64,000 nt of DNA from Cyrtodaria siliqua (taxonomy: Eukaryota; Mollusca; Bivalvia; Adapedonta; Hiatellidae), in contig JAWPHD010008234.1 in the NCBI GenBank assembly GCA_037043455.1, positions 53,714-117,713 of the forward strand. Reading direction: 5' to 3'. A model generated the notes under the pieces. That model was not told the origin of the DNA, did no database searches, and saw only the letters and a list, made by a program, of their open reading frames with translations. Both the position numbers and the translations under genes were made by a program. Positions 12,601 through 21,732 of the stretch are shown piece by piece. The first letter of the stretch is position 1. Every line of letters begins with the position of its first letter.

Positions 12601-15600
12601 GTTTTCGAATTTTCGAACTTGTCCGAGCTTTCATCGATATAAAGACACTGGCAAAGTTACGTAAAGATCCGATAAATAATGAAGACCCTAGAGTGTTCAC
12701 AAGGCAAAACTTAACGGACGGATGACAGATGGATGGACGGATGGAAGGACGGACGGACGACGGATTCCACGAGTTAAAAACTGAACTGAATGCTTAACAA
12801 TCAGACCCAAAATGAAGGTGAAGATGGAGTGTTGACAAGGCAAAATATATAATTTTTCATTAAATCAAGGGTCCCTGGTATTTTATTATCCGACACTGGT
12901 GGTTTTCAAACTCGTCCAAGGTCTTAGGAATATTACAGTGTTCCCATTCACGCACATATGTGCGTGAATCACACATGAAAACAAAAAATCACGCACAGAA
13001 AACTGACCTCGTACGTGCATGCACGCACAGAAAAAATACAAGTCTGATAATAAGAAAGCATGACTGTCGGTAGATTTCCAAACTCTCGTCCACTTTGTCC
13101 GAATATTTTTTGAAAAATCAAAACGAAACTAAAACGCTTTGTTTACGAAAACATTATCCCGAGTAATTGCGTCAATTGCCCTATCCCTCTAGTGCATACT
13201 ACGATGATTGGTTATGACGTCATAAGCGCACGCGCTACCTAAATGAAAGTAGAGAAAACATCGACATCTCATTCTGGTGGTTTTGACTTATTTCTTTTTC
13301 AGATTTAGTAAGTATATTTAAAATTAAAATAAAAACTTAATAATAGAATAAATGAAGATCAAATAATTAATTCAAATCGTGTTTCGTCTCTCCCGTGTAC
13401 TTTTTATAGATGCGCAAACGTGTTGACTGGTATTAAATTTTTACTTGAACGAAACTGTTGTCAACTTGAATATTACACTGTGCTGTGTATTGTAATGCCT
13501 TCAGTAGCAAATAAAGTGTGTTGAAAGGTTTAACAATCTTAACAAGAGGTCAATGACCTTGAAGCTCTACTGATTGATTTTGATTTCAGGAAGTAGTCGC
13601 TACAGACTTGTTTTTTGAAAATCTATTTTTAACCGTGGCGGCCATCTTGAATTTCCGGCCGACCTGAAATTTTGCTAGGATCAATTAGACATTAAGAGCA
13701 ACATTCCTGTGAAGTTTCATGAAAATCCGTCAAGTAGTTTCAGAGGAGTAGTCGCTACAAGTTTTCATTATATAACTCTATGTAAACAAAGATGGCCGTT
13801 GGTAGCCATGTTTAACATCAAATCAAAACGATTTTCGACAAGGACCAACATCATGTCATACTGATCATTTTAGAAAAAGTCCCATATCAATATCTCTTAT
13901 AGTTTTGAAGAAGTAGTCGCTACAAACTTATTTATTTTAAATCTATTTTTAGCTGTGGCGGCCATCTTGATTTTCCGGCCGACCTGAAATTTTTCTAGGA
14001 TCAACTAGACATCAAGATCAACATTCCTGTGAAGTTTCATGAACATCCGTCAAGTAGTTTCAGAGGAGTAGTCGCTACAAGTTTTTACTATATAACTCTG
14101 TGTAACCAAAGATGGCCACTGGCAGCCATGTTTAACGTCGAATCAAAATAATTTTCCACAAGGATCAACATCATGTCATGCTGATCATTTTAGAAAAAGT
14201 CCCATATCAATATCACTTATAGTTTTCAAGAAGTAGTCGCTACAAACTTGTATTTTGAAAATCTATTTTTAGCCATGGCGGCCATCTTGAATTTCCGGCC
14301 GACCTGAAATTTTGCTAGGATCAATTAGACATTAAGAGCAACATTCCTGTAAAGTTTCATGAAAATCCGCCAAGTACTTTCAGAGGAGTAGTCGCTACAA
14401 GTTTTTACTATATAACTCTATGTAAACAAAGATGGCCGCTGGCATCCACGTTTAACGTCGAATCAAAACGATTTTTAATAAGGACCAACATCATGTCATG
14501 CTGATCATTTTAGAAAAAGTCCCATATCAATATCACTTATAGTTTTCAAGAAGTAGTCGCTACAAACTTGTATTTTGAAAATTTATTTTTAGCTGTGGCG
14601 GCCATCTTGAATTTCCGGCCGACCTGAAATTTTGCTAGGATCATTTAGACATCAGGAGCAACATTCCTGTGAAGTTTCATGAAAATCCGTCAAGTAGTTT
14701 CAGAGGAGTAGTCGCTACAAGTTTTCATTATATAACTCTATGTAAACAAAGATGGCCGCTGGCAGCCATGTTTAACGTCAAATCAAAACGATTTTCGACA
14801 AGGACCAACATCATGTCATGCTGATCATTTTAGAAAAAGTCCCATATCAATATCACTTATAGTTTTCAAGAAGTAGTCGCTACTAACTTGAATTTAAAAA
14901 ATCTATTTTTAGCTTTGGCGGCCATCTTGGATTTCACATCAACATGAATTTTTGCTAGGATCAACTAGACTTCATGGGCAACATTTCTGTAAAGTTTTAT
15001 GAATATCCTTCCAGTAGTTTCAGAGGAGTAGTCGCTACAAATAAAAGTTAACGGACAGACGGACGGACAGACGGACGGACGGACGCCGCACCACGGCATA
15101 AGCTCTGCTGATCTCTGATCAGTAGAGCTAAAAATTCATATTGTACCCCCTAAATTTGTAGTGTACCCTCAAAATTTAACAGTAGGGGGTACATGTACCC
15201 CCAAATGAAAAAGTCAGTGGGAACACTGATATTAAGACACTGGCAAAGTTTGGATGCAAAATGAAGGTCCTATACAAAAGTATTACAGACTTAGCATAGT
15301 TTCCCATTCATTCCTCGATTTGATTTCAAACTTTTTCTGAACATAATTTTGTAAGGTCTGTTTACTTAAATCCTATATGAACACACATACCTGTAGATTT
15401 GTTGGATCTTTGTAACTCTCATCAGAGGCGGTCTGTAACTTCTCGTATATCCAGCTCTCAAGTTCATCTGCATCTCTCTTGAAGTACTGGTATCTCCTCG
15501 AGTCCTCGAGCTTGCTCCTACGATCTGAAGAGGAGAAAACATGCACTGATTATTTATTTGTAAATGTTCTCTGTGTACACCGTACTGCTTATTCTGAGTC

Positions 15601-18600
15601 TAAATTCGTTAATTACATAAACAATACCTGTGCTTTAAAGGAACACACGCCAATCTTGACGGCATCCCGTTAGTTTTTCTCTTAACTTGCATTTGTTCAA
15701 TCATTAATATTATTAGAATAGTAAAATTACATATTACTGTCTTTTTATAATATTACACCACTAATATATTAAACAAGAGGTCAATGACCTTGAAGCTCTA
15801 CTGATAGATTTTGATAGCTAGGTGAAGTGAAGTTTCATAAAAACTGTCAAGTAGTTTCAGAGGAGTAGTCGCTACAAGTTGAAGTTTTTACTATATAACT
15901 CTAGGTAAACAAAGATGGCCACTGGCAGCCATGTTTAATGTCGAATCAAAATAATTTTTGACAAGGATCAACATTTTGTCATGCTGATCATTTCAGAAAA
16001 AGTCCCATATCAATATCACTTACAGTTTTCAAGAAGTAGTCGCTACAAACTTGTTTTTAACAAGAGGTCAATGACCTTGAAGCTCTACTGATTGATTTTG
16101 TTTTCAGGAAGAAGTCGCTACAAACTTGTTTTTTGAAAATCTATTTTTAGCAGTGGCGGCCATCTTGAATTTCCGGCCGACCTGAAATTTTGCTAGGATC
16201 AATTAGACATCAAGAGCAACATTCCTGTGAAGTTTCATGAAAATCCGTCAAGTAGTTTCAGAGGAGTAGTCGCTACAAGTTTTCATCATATAACTCTATG
16301 TAAACAAAGATGGCCCCTGACAGCCATGTTTAACATTGAATCAAAATAATGTTCGACTCGGATAACCATCATGTCATGCTGATAATTTTAGAAAAAGTCC
16401 CATATCAATATCACTTATAGTTTTCAAGAAGTAGTCGCTACAAACTTATTTTTTTTAAATCTATTTTTAGCTGTGGCGGCCATCTTGAATTTCTGGCCGA
16501 TCTGAAATTTTGCTAGGATCAATTAGACATCAAGAGCAACATTCCTGTGAAGTTTCATGAAAATCCGTCAAGTAGTTTCAGACGAGTAGTCGCTACAAGT
16601 TTTCAATATATAACTCTATGTAAACAAAGATGGCCACTGGCAGCCATGTTTAACGTCGAATCAAAATAATGTTCGACTCGGATAACCATCATGTCATGTT
16701 GATCATTTTAGAAAAAGTCCCATATCAATATCTCTTATAGTTTTCAAGAAGTAGTCGCTACAAACTTATTTTTTAAAAATCTATTTTTAGCCGTGGCGGC
16801 CATCTTGAATTTCCGGCCGACCTGAAATTTTGCTAGGATCAATTAGACATCAAGAGCAACATTCCTGTGAAGTTTCATGAAAATCCGTCAAGTAGTTTCA
16901 GAGGAGTAGTCGCTACAAGTTTTCATTATATAACTCTATGTAAACAAAGATGGCCACTGGCAGCCATGTTTAACGTCGAATCAAAACGATTTTCGACAAG
17001 GACCATCATCATGTCATCCTGATCATTTTAGAAAAAGTCCCATATCAATATCTCTTATAGTTTTCAAGAAGTAGTCGCTACAAACTTATTTTTTAAAAAT
17101 CTATTTTTAGCCGTGGCGGCCATCTTGAATTTCCGGCCGACCTGAAATTTTGCTAGGATCAATTAGACATCAAGAGCAACATTCCTGTGAAGTTTCATGA
17201 AAATCCGTCAAGTAGTTTCAGAGGAGTAGTCGCTACAAGTTTTCATTATATAACTCTATGTAAACAAAGATGGCCGCTGGCAGCCATGTTTAACGTCGAA
17301 TCAAAACGATTTTCGACAAGGACCAACATCATGTCATGCTGATCATTTTAGAAAAAGTCCCATAGCAATATCCCTTAGAGTTTTCAAGAAGTAGTCGCTA
17401 CAAACTTGTTTTTTAAAAAACCTATTTTTAGATTTGGCGGCCATCTTGGATTTCACATCTACATGAATTTTTACTAGGATCAACTAGACTTCATGGGCAA
17501 CATTTCTGTAAAGTTTCATGAAAATACATACAGTAGTTTCAGAGGAGTAGTCGCTACAAAAAAAAAGTTAACGGACGGACGGACGGACGACGGACACCGC
17601 ACCACGGCATAAGCTCTGCTGATCTCTGATCAGTAGAGCTAAAAATCTATGTTTAGCTGTGGTGGCCATCTTGAATTTCCAGCCGACCTGAAATTGTGCT
17701 AGGATCAACTAGACATCAAGAGCAACATTCCTGTGAAGTTTCATGAAAATCTGTCTAGTAGTTTCAGAGGAGTAGTCACTACACATTTTTACTATACAAA
17801 CTCTTATGTAAACAAAGATGGCCACTGGCAGCCATGTTTAACGTCGAATCAAAATAATGTTTGACTAGGATCAACATAATGTCATGCTGATCATTTTAGA
17901 AAAAGTCCCATATCAATATCACTTATAGTTTTCAAGAAGTAGTCGCTACAAACTTATTTTTTAAAAATCTATTTTTAGCTGTGGCGGCCATCTTGAATTT
18001 CTGGCCGACCTGAAATTTTGCTACGATCAATTGGACATCAAGAGCAACATTCCTGTAAAGGTCATGAAAATCCGCCATGTAGTTTCAGAGGAGTAGTCGC
18101 TACAAGTTTTTACTATATAACTCTATGTAAACAAAGATGGCCACTGGCAGCCATGTTTAACGTCGAATCAAAACGATTTTTGACAAGGACCAACATCATG
18201 TCATGCTGATCATTTAAAAAAAAGTCCCATATCAATATCACTTATAGTTTTCAAGGAGTAGTCGCTACAAACTTGTATTTTAAAAATCTATTTTTAGCAT
18301 TGGCGGCCATCTTGGATTTTGCATCAACATGAATTTTTGCTAGGATCACCTAGACTTCATGGGCAACATTTCTGTAAAGTTTCATGAATATCCATCCAGT
18401 AGTTTCAGAGGAGTAGTCGCTACAAGTTTTTACTATATAAATCTATGTAAACAAAGATGGCCGCTAGCGGCCATGTTTAAAGTCGCATCGAAATAAATTT
18501 CGACAAGGATCAACATCATGTCATGCTGATCATTTTAGAAAACGTCCCATATCAATATCACTTACAGTTTTCAAGAAGTAGTCGCTACAAATTTATTTAT

Positions 18601-20669
18601 TTTAAATCTATTTTTAGCCGTGGTGGCCATCTTGAATTTCCGACCAGCCTGAAATGTTTCTAGGATCAACTAGACATCAAGAGCAACATTCCTGTGAAGT
18701 TTCATGGACATCCGTCTAGTAGTTTCAGAGGAGTAGTCGCTTCAAGTTTTAAATATATAACTCTATGTAAACAAAGATGGCCACTGGCAGCCATGTTTAA
18801 CGTCGAATCAAAACGATTTTTGACAAGGACCAACATCATGTCATGCTGATCATTTTAGAAAAAAGTCCCATATCAATATCACTTATAGTTTTCAAGGGGT
18901 AGTCGCTACAAACTTGTATTTTAAAAATCTATTTTTAGCTTTGGCGGCCATCTTTGATTTTGCATCAACATGAATTTTTGCTAGGATCAACTAGACTTCA
19001 TGGGCAACATTTCTGTAAAGTTTCATGAATATCCATCTAGTAGTTTCAGAGGAGTAGTCGCTACAAGTTTTTACTATATAAATCTATGTAAACAAAGATG
19101 GCCGCTAGCGGCCATGTTTAAAGTCGCATCGAAATAAATTTAGACAAGGATCAACATCATGTCATGCTGATCATTTTAGAAAAAGTCCCATATCAATATC
19201 ACTTATAGTTTTCAAGAAGTAGTCGCTACAAACTTATTTTTTAAAAATCTATTTTTAGCTGTGGCGGCCATCTTGAATTTCTGGCTGACCTGAAATTTTG
19301 ATACGATCAATTGGACATCAAGAGCAACATTCCTTTAAAGTTTCATGAAAATCCGCCATGTAGTTTCAGAGGAGTAGTCGCTACAAGTTTTTACTATATA
19401 ACTCGTATGTAAACAAAGATGGCCACTTGCAGCCATGTTTAACGTCGAATCAAAACGATTTTTGACAAGGACCAACATCATGTCATGCTGATCATTTTAG
19501 AAAAAGTCCCATATCAATATCACTTATAGTTTTCAAGGAGTAGTCGCTACAAACTTGTATTTTAAAAATCTATTTTTAGCTTTGGCGGCCATCTTGGATT
19601 TTGCATCAACATGAATTTTTGCTAGGATCAACTAGACTTCATCGGCAACATTTCTGTAAAGTTTCATGAATATCCATCCAGTAGTTTCAGAGGAGTAGTC
19701 GCTACAAGTTTTTACTAAATAAATCTATGTAAACAAAGATGGCCGCTAGCGGCCATGTTTAAAGTCGCATCGAAATAAATTTCGACAAGGATCAACATCA
19801 TGTCATGCTGATCATTTTAGAAAACGTCCCATATCAATATCACTTACAGTTTTCAAGAAGTAGTCGCTACAAATTTATTTATTTTAAATCTATTTTTAGC
19901 CGTGGTGGCCATCTTGAATTTCCGACCAGCCTGAAATTTTTCTAGGATCAACTAGACATCAAGAGCAACATTCCTGTGAAGTTTCATGGACATCCGTCAA
20001 GTAGTTTCAGAGGAGTAGTCGCTACAAGTTTTTACTATATAACTCTATGTAAACAAAGATGGCCACTGGCAGCCATGTTTAACGTCGAATCAAAACGATT
20101 TTTGACAAGGACCAACATCATGTCATGCTGATCATTTTAGAAAAAGTCCCATATCAATATCACTTATAGTTTTCAAGGAGTAGTCGCTACAAACTTGTAT
20201 TTTAAAAATCTATTTTTAGCTTTGGCGGCCATCTTTGATTTTGCATCAACATGAATTTTTGCTAGGATCAACTAGACTTCATCGGCAACATTTCTGTAAA
20301 GTTTCATGAATATCCATCCAGTAGTTTCAGAGGAGTAGTCGCTACAAGTTTTTACTATATAAATCTATGTAAACAAAGATGGCCGCTAGCGGCCATGTTT
20401 AAAGTCGCATCGGAATAAATTTCGACAAGGATCAACATCATGTCATGCTGATCATTTTAGAAAAAGTCCCATATCAATATCACTTATAGTTTTCAAGAAG
20501 TAGTCGCTACAAACTTGTATTTTAAAAATCTATTTTTCGCTTTGGCGGCCATCTTGGATTTTGCATCAACATGAATTTTTGCTAGGATCAACTAGACTTC
20601 ATGGGCAACATTTCTGTAAAGTTTCATGAATATCCATCCAGTAGTTTCAGAGGAGTAGTCGCTACAAAT

Positions 20670-20703
<34 letters not shown>

Positions 20704-21732
20704 GGACGGACGACGGACGCCGCACCACGGCATAAGCTCTGCTGATCTCTGATCAGTCGAGCTAAAAATTGAAAAAAATAACGAAGAAAATTAAAAAAAT
20801 TCCTTTTTTTTATTTAATTATATGCAAGCAGTTTTAAATTCAAAATGATGCAGGATAACTAAATTGAGGAGAAAATTTTAAAGTTTGAATAAAACTCAAG
20901 ATTGCCAAGTGTCCCTTTAAATAAACCATCTGAATCTGCACACTAACTGTTTTATGCTTAGCTTTAGCGCAGCGTGTAGGGGATACAGCATAATAGTACA
21001 GAGGTATTGAACATATTTATTTGGCAGTGTGTAAAGTTTAATTCTATTCCATTGATTTAATTGCATAATTCTCTAAGTTGTAATGCTTCAGAATACTTCT
21101 GCTATCCAGCTGGCTTGCGGAACGTCGGTAGTTCTACCCAGGTGCCTGCCCGTGCACGAAAAATGCCCGGAGGGGCACCTGGGGTCTTCCTCCACCAGTG
21201 GAAGCTGGAAAGTCGCCATATGACCTTAGCTGTTGGTGCGACTATAAAATCCAGTTCAATTCAATTCAGAATACTTCTTCAACCATTTCATTCATGCTTT
21301 AATAAGCAAATTTTGCCTTTAAGATCAAATATGACATGAAACTATAACCTAGACTGGCCTTGACCTCTACATCGGCGTAGTTACGTGGCTGTCGTGAAAG
21401 ATCCTGATATAATGAGTGACCACAGTGTGTACTTGTTCACCATTAATTGTACACACACCTGAAATTTGGCTTGATGCAACTGCATTTACAGAGATCACAC
21501 TTGTCACACAGGAAAGTAGACTATGCCAATATTAAGGCCTCCAATACAGAGGTGAATGTCTGGTGGGAGGGAAGATGAAGGCAGGATAATTAATTGTGAG
21601 TAAAAGCAGTATTAACCTACCTGAAATAGCTTGTCTAAAGGCCCCATATCTGCTTAGAACCTCCTCTCTCCGCTGTTGAATGTCTTCAGCAGTCTCGAGG
21701 ATCCGAATCTCTCGAGGCTGAACCTCCGTCAT
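484..21732 (-). CDS. SPTAN1-like (alpha-spectrin): Alpha-spectrin, 5' part of gene (9 coding exons)
   Basis: Alpha-spectrin is the alpha chain of the submembrane spectrin-actin skeleton; it forms heterodimers and tetramers with beta-spectrin. Reading the minus strand, the coding exons are 21732-21621, 15524-15391, 10610-10485, 3582-3442, 3199-2919, 2538-2277, 2062-1304, 943-801 and 658-484. All introns are GT-AG. The exon lengths sum to 2133 nt, exactly 711 codons with no stop and matching phases at every junction. The protein begins MTEVQPREIRILETAED, the usual N-terminal helix that pairs with beta-spectrin. Consecutive spectrin repeats follow, with typical motifs such as KHQAFEAE, RDADE.I.W, DYGRDLASVQAL, DLEHVEVLQKKF and DSLDSVEAL. 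Full animal alpha-spectrins are about 2400 residues, so about 30% is present and the gene continues past the left edge. The start is the ATG at 21732; a splice acceptor at 21748-21749 puts a 15-nt 5'UTR in the same exon, so at least one upstream noncoding exon must exist and was not found. Confidence 0.97.
801..943 (-). CDS. Alpha-spectrin coding exon 8
   Basis: 143 nt encoding DPTNLQTKVQKHQNFEAEIE... through EEHYASETI(R). It repeats the DPTNLQ/KHQ.FEAE signature seen across exons 2 and 3, consistent with the spectrin repeat register. Donor CAG|GTAAAT. Confidence 0.95.
1304..2062 (-). CDS. Alpha-spectrin coding exon 7 (large)
   Basis: 759 nt, 253 whole codons, the largest visible exon. It begins GAERKSRLDDSYNLHRFLAD, passes ADDLAKDVAGAEALLERHQE and EDLGDSLDSVEAL, and ends ...TASDENYL, covering more than two spectrin repeats. 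The donor is CTG|GTAAGT. The coding exon extends upstream of its first internal ATG. Confidence 0.97.
2277..2538 (-). CDS. Alpha-spectrin coding exon 6
   Basis: 262 nt entered in phase 2. Encodes (R)DADETIAWIMEKDAILSTDD followed by YGRDLASVQALRRKHEGVER and ends ...WRRLKDK. The internal motif DYGRDLASVQAL is highly typical of spectrin repeats. Confidence 0.96.
2919..3199 (-). CDS. Alpha-spectrin coding exon 5
   Basis: 281 nt, 93 codons plus two nucleotides. Encodes EAFVTSEEFGQDLEHVEVLQ... through FGAHEIQRFN(R), a near-complete spectrin repeat. The donor is CAG|GTGTGT; the split arginine codon is completed by the next exon. Confidence 0.96.
3442..3582 (-). CDS. Alpha-spectrin coding exon 4
   Basis: 141 nt, 47 whole codons encoding ERLDELHRLWELLLSKLREK... 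through CNEVMFWIHDK. It completes spectrin repeat 1 and starts repeat 2. GT-AG borders (AAG|GTACAC donor). Confidence 0.95.
3735..4090. repeat. Dispersed repeat with internal near-tandem copies
   Basis: Recurring phrases such as 'GTTATGCTC.GGACAA', 'TTGCACTCTGCACTTCCTC' and 'ATTGCC..CTATCATTGTG' reappear about every 100-130 bp. The phrase 'aaattacaaagggcaataactctaat' recurs near 62920-62945. I read it as a tandem-core dispersed repeat in a spectrin intron; no coding potential is visible. Confidence 0.6.
4470..4686. repeat. 23-bp minisatellite
   Basis: About nine units of 'CATCCGGGGACATACATACA' plus GGT, with minor deletions. It gives an open frame on the plus strand only because of the repetition; I do not treat that as a gene. 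Confidence 0.9.
4796..4888. repeat. 10-bp tandem repeat
   Basis: Repeats of 'TGTTTGTATGG' with small variations over about 90 bp, directly followed by a dispersed repeat copy. Confidence 0.8.
4886..5030. repeat. Dispersed repeat copy (pair with 26088-26172)
   Basis: Shares 'TTTTACGTCATTTTCAACAC' at its start and 'CCTGGGTA.AACT' plus 'CCCGCCATCCTTA' further on with 26088-26172, same orientation. An interspersed repeat, probably SINE-like; family not identified. Confidence 0.6.
5240..8840. other. Spectrin intron, no feature recognised
   Basis: AT-rich intronic sequence. I see a short (TTA)n tract near 7141-7170, but no convincing exon, RNA gene or tandem array on either strand. ORFs here are short and lack family motifs. 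Confidence 0.6.
8850..9185. repeat. About 100-bp tandem repeat, three copies plus a fragment
   Basis: Units start near 8853, 8961, 9059 and (partial) 9175 with 'ATGTGTCA.GGTGTC', and contain 'GTACACACTTTC' and 'GTTGAGGGGTGTGTACACAC'. Spacings are about 108, 98 and 117 bp. It lies just upstream of the coding exon of the nested acetyltransferase, so it may be in that gene's promoter or first intron. Confidence 0.85.
9289..9954 (+). CDS. GNAT-family N-acetyltransferase (arylalkylamine NAT-like), nested in spectrin intron
   Basis: A 221-residue protein starting at ATG 9289. The C-terminal half has GNAT features: FGLGVAEKYRQRGVGTMLVKA (residues about 127-146) holds the acetyl-CoA loop R-Q-R-G-V-G (136-141), and a later strand/helix FDKLGFEMLAEVFYAEY resembles the C-terminal GNAT segment. 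The length suits soluble GNATs such as invertebrate arylalkylamine N-acetyltransferases, which acetylate dopamine, serotonin and similar amines; that substrate class is inference. A splice acceptor (CATTTTCAG|GC, exon start 9277) lies 12 nt before the ATG, so a 5' noncoding exon is expected upstream. It lies on the strand opposite spectrin, inside its intron. The last eleven codons and stop are the seed of the following minisatellite. A polyadenylation signal is at 10459. Confidence 0.85.
   Translation: MQQETAIQDGRLVLITEDYHTATLNFLKESFFKDEVVCKALGVKWSDQLEALLIGVFNAHLSLMLIGQENDDIMGVRLINLSKKDEKMNAEDFTDEGTRKMIAFMLYGAGKAKMFEHYNIKEAIQFFGLGVAEKYRQRGVGTMLVKAAVNFIEQLEIYPIYLKVEGNSNFSKRIFDKLGFEMLAEVFYAEYKVNGETLICNTGEEQSQKMYGKAILGKKQS
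9922..10391 (+). repeat. Minisatellite made of the acetyltransferase stop-codon region (41/31-bp units)
   Basis: Long units (41 bp) carry GGAAAAGCTATACTGGGCAA followed by CAAACAGTCATAAAACTGTA; short units (31 bp) lack ten bases (GGAAAAGCTA). The first copy is coding: TACGGCAAAGCTATACTGGG and then CAAAAAACAGTCATAA encode YGKAILGKKQS and the stop. The array therefore sits in the 3'UTR and seems to have grown from the end of the reading frame. Confidence 0.9.
10459..10464 (+). promoter_or_regulatory. Candidate polyadenylation signal of the nested acetyltransferase
   Basis: AATAAA, the first canonical hexamer on the plus strand after the stop at 9954 and after the minisatellite. It is 20 bp from the edge of the convergent spectrin exon (10485-10610), so cleavage would fall at or within antisense spectrin exon sequence. 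Confidence 0.5.
10485..10610 (-). CDS. Alpha-spectrin coding exon 3
   Basis: 126 nt, 42 whole codons: AKIQKHQAFEAEVAAHANAI... through DEDHFASTIIK. The donor is AAG|GTAACA and the acceptor TTCTTCAACAG. The donor lies only about 20 bp from the polyadenylation signal of the convergent nested acetyltransferase gene. Confidence 0.95.
10751..12936 (+). mobile_element. Pearl/HINE-like element with ~161-bp tandem core (family A)
   Basis: Starts AACACAAGAGGCCCTAGAGGGCCT, with a 7-bp hairpin AGGCCCT-AG-AGGGCCT. It contains about eight core copies marked by 'AAGGGCCATAACTC.GGTGTT' near 11454, 11617, 11776, 11916, 12077, 12238, 12399 and 12561 (spacing mostly 159-163). An (ACGG)-rich tail lies at 12713-12766. 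Tandem cores followed by an ACGG microsatellite are the architecture described for bivalve pearl elements, considered non-autonomous Helitron-like. It is broken at 12936 by a TIR transposon and resumes at 15226. Confidence 0.8.
12937..15225. mobile_element. TIR DNA transposon with 6-bp target duplication, itself carrying array 1
   Basis: The ends are CAGTGTTCCCA and TGGGAACACTG, flanked by ATATTA on both sides. Joining the flanks restores the family A core phrase 'GATATTAAGACACTGGCAAAG', which supports insertion here. Between the ends, 12948-13540 and 15133-15214 are element sequence with no transposase seen; 13541-15132 is a second insertion. Confidence 0.75.
13541..15132 (+). mobile_element. 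HINE-like element, array 1 (five 320-bp units, family B)
   Basis: Begins AACAAGAGGTCAATGACCTT GAAGCTCTACTGAT. Five units are marked by GGCGGCCATCTTG near 13639, 13959, 14279, 14599 and 14919, exactly 320 bp apart. It then has an ACGG-rich tail (15049-15085) and ends ...CTGATCAGTAGAGCTAA. AGCTCTACTGAT near the 5' end is the reverse complement of ATCAGTAGAGCT at the 3' end. Each unit is two ~160-bp halves sharing AGTAGTCGCTACAA. Confidence 0.85.
15226..15330 (+). mobile_element. Remainder of family A element
   Basis: Sequence after the TIR transposon resumes 'AGACACTGGCAAAGTTTGGA' and 'AAAATGAAGGTCCTA', matching family A core text. It fades out before the spectrin exon at 15391. Confidence 0.6.
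15391..15524 (-). CDS. Alpha-spectrin coding exon 2
   Basis: 134 nt, entered in phase 1 and ending on a complete codon. It encodes DRRSKLEDSRRYQYFKRDAD... through TASDESYKDPTNLQ, the start of the first full spectrin repeat. The acceptor is CTCCTCTTCAG and the donor CAG|GTATGT. It sits between two large nested-transposon blocks. Confidence 0.95.
15771..17645 (+). mobile_element. HINE-like element, array 2 (family B)
   Basis: A truncated start at 15771 is followed by a second complete start at about 16059. Five 320-bp units follow with 'CATCTTG' near 16161, 16481, 16801, 17121 and 17441. An ACGG tail lies at 17570-17597, then the CTGATCAGTAGAGCTAA end. The five-unit count equals that of array 1. 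Confidence 0.85.
17646..20768 (+). repeat. HINE-like array 3 with 1.28-kb higher-order repeat
   Basis: Ten further 320-bp units follow the array 2 end without a new 5' end; 'CATCTT' occurs near 17667, 17989, 18309, 18629, 18949, 19269, 19590, 19910, 20230 and 20550. Unit subtypes run in the order A-B-C-B' twice, so a block of about 1280 bp is duplicated. The array ends with an ACGG/ACAG tail (20680-20719) and GATCAGTCGAGCTAA, one base different from the other ends. Confidence 0.85.
20921..21075. repeat. Dispersed repeat R1 (right part), host of the split MITE
   Basis: Contains 'GCGCAGCGTGTAGGGGATAC', 'CAGTGTGTAAAGTTTAATT' and 'AATAAACCATCTGAATCTGC', matching 31150-31320. The left part of the same repeat is 15590-15634. 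Confidence 0.65.
21095..21275 (+). mobile_element. SINE-like repeat with (AATTC)n tail
   Basis: 'GGAACGTCGGTAGTTCTACC', 'GGAGGGGCACCTGGGGTCTT', 'GAAAGTCGCCATATGACCTT' and 'GGTGCGACTATAAAATCCAG' end in TTCAATTCAATTCAG. This block has the look of a conserved SINE 3' domain common in molluscs. Family not determined. Confidence 0.55.

Larger units (their letters stand above)
15639..20916. mobile_element. TTAA-flanked MITE (family 2) split by the 320-bp arrays
   Basis: The left part (15639-15770) begins AGGAACACACGCCAATCTTG; the right part (about 20763-20916) ends CTCAAGATTGCCAAGTGTCC CT. TTAA lies directly outside both ends (15635-15638, 20917-20920). The intact sibling at 45377-45691 reads straight through 'TAATATATTTAAAAATTTGG' where this copy is interrupted. 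TTAA duplication is typical of piggyBac-type elements; that assignment is inference. Confidence 0.8.

Noticed and set aside
13213..13226. CRE-like palindrome TTATGACGTCATAA
   Set aside because: A perfect match, but isolated inside a transposon with no promoter evidence nearby.
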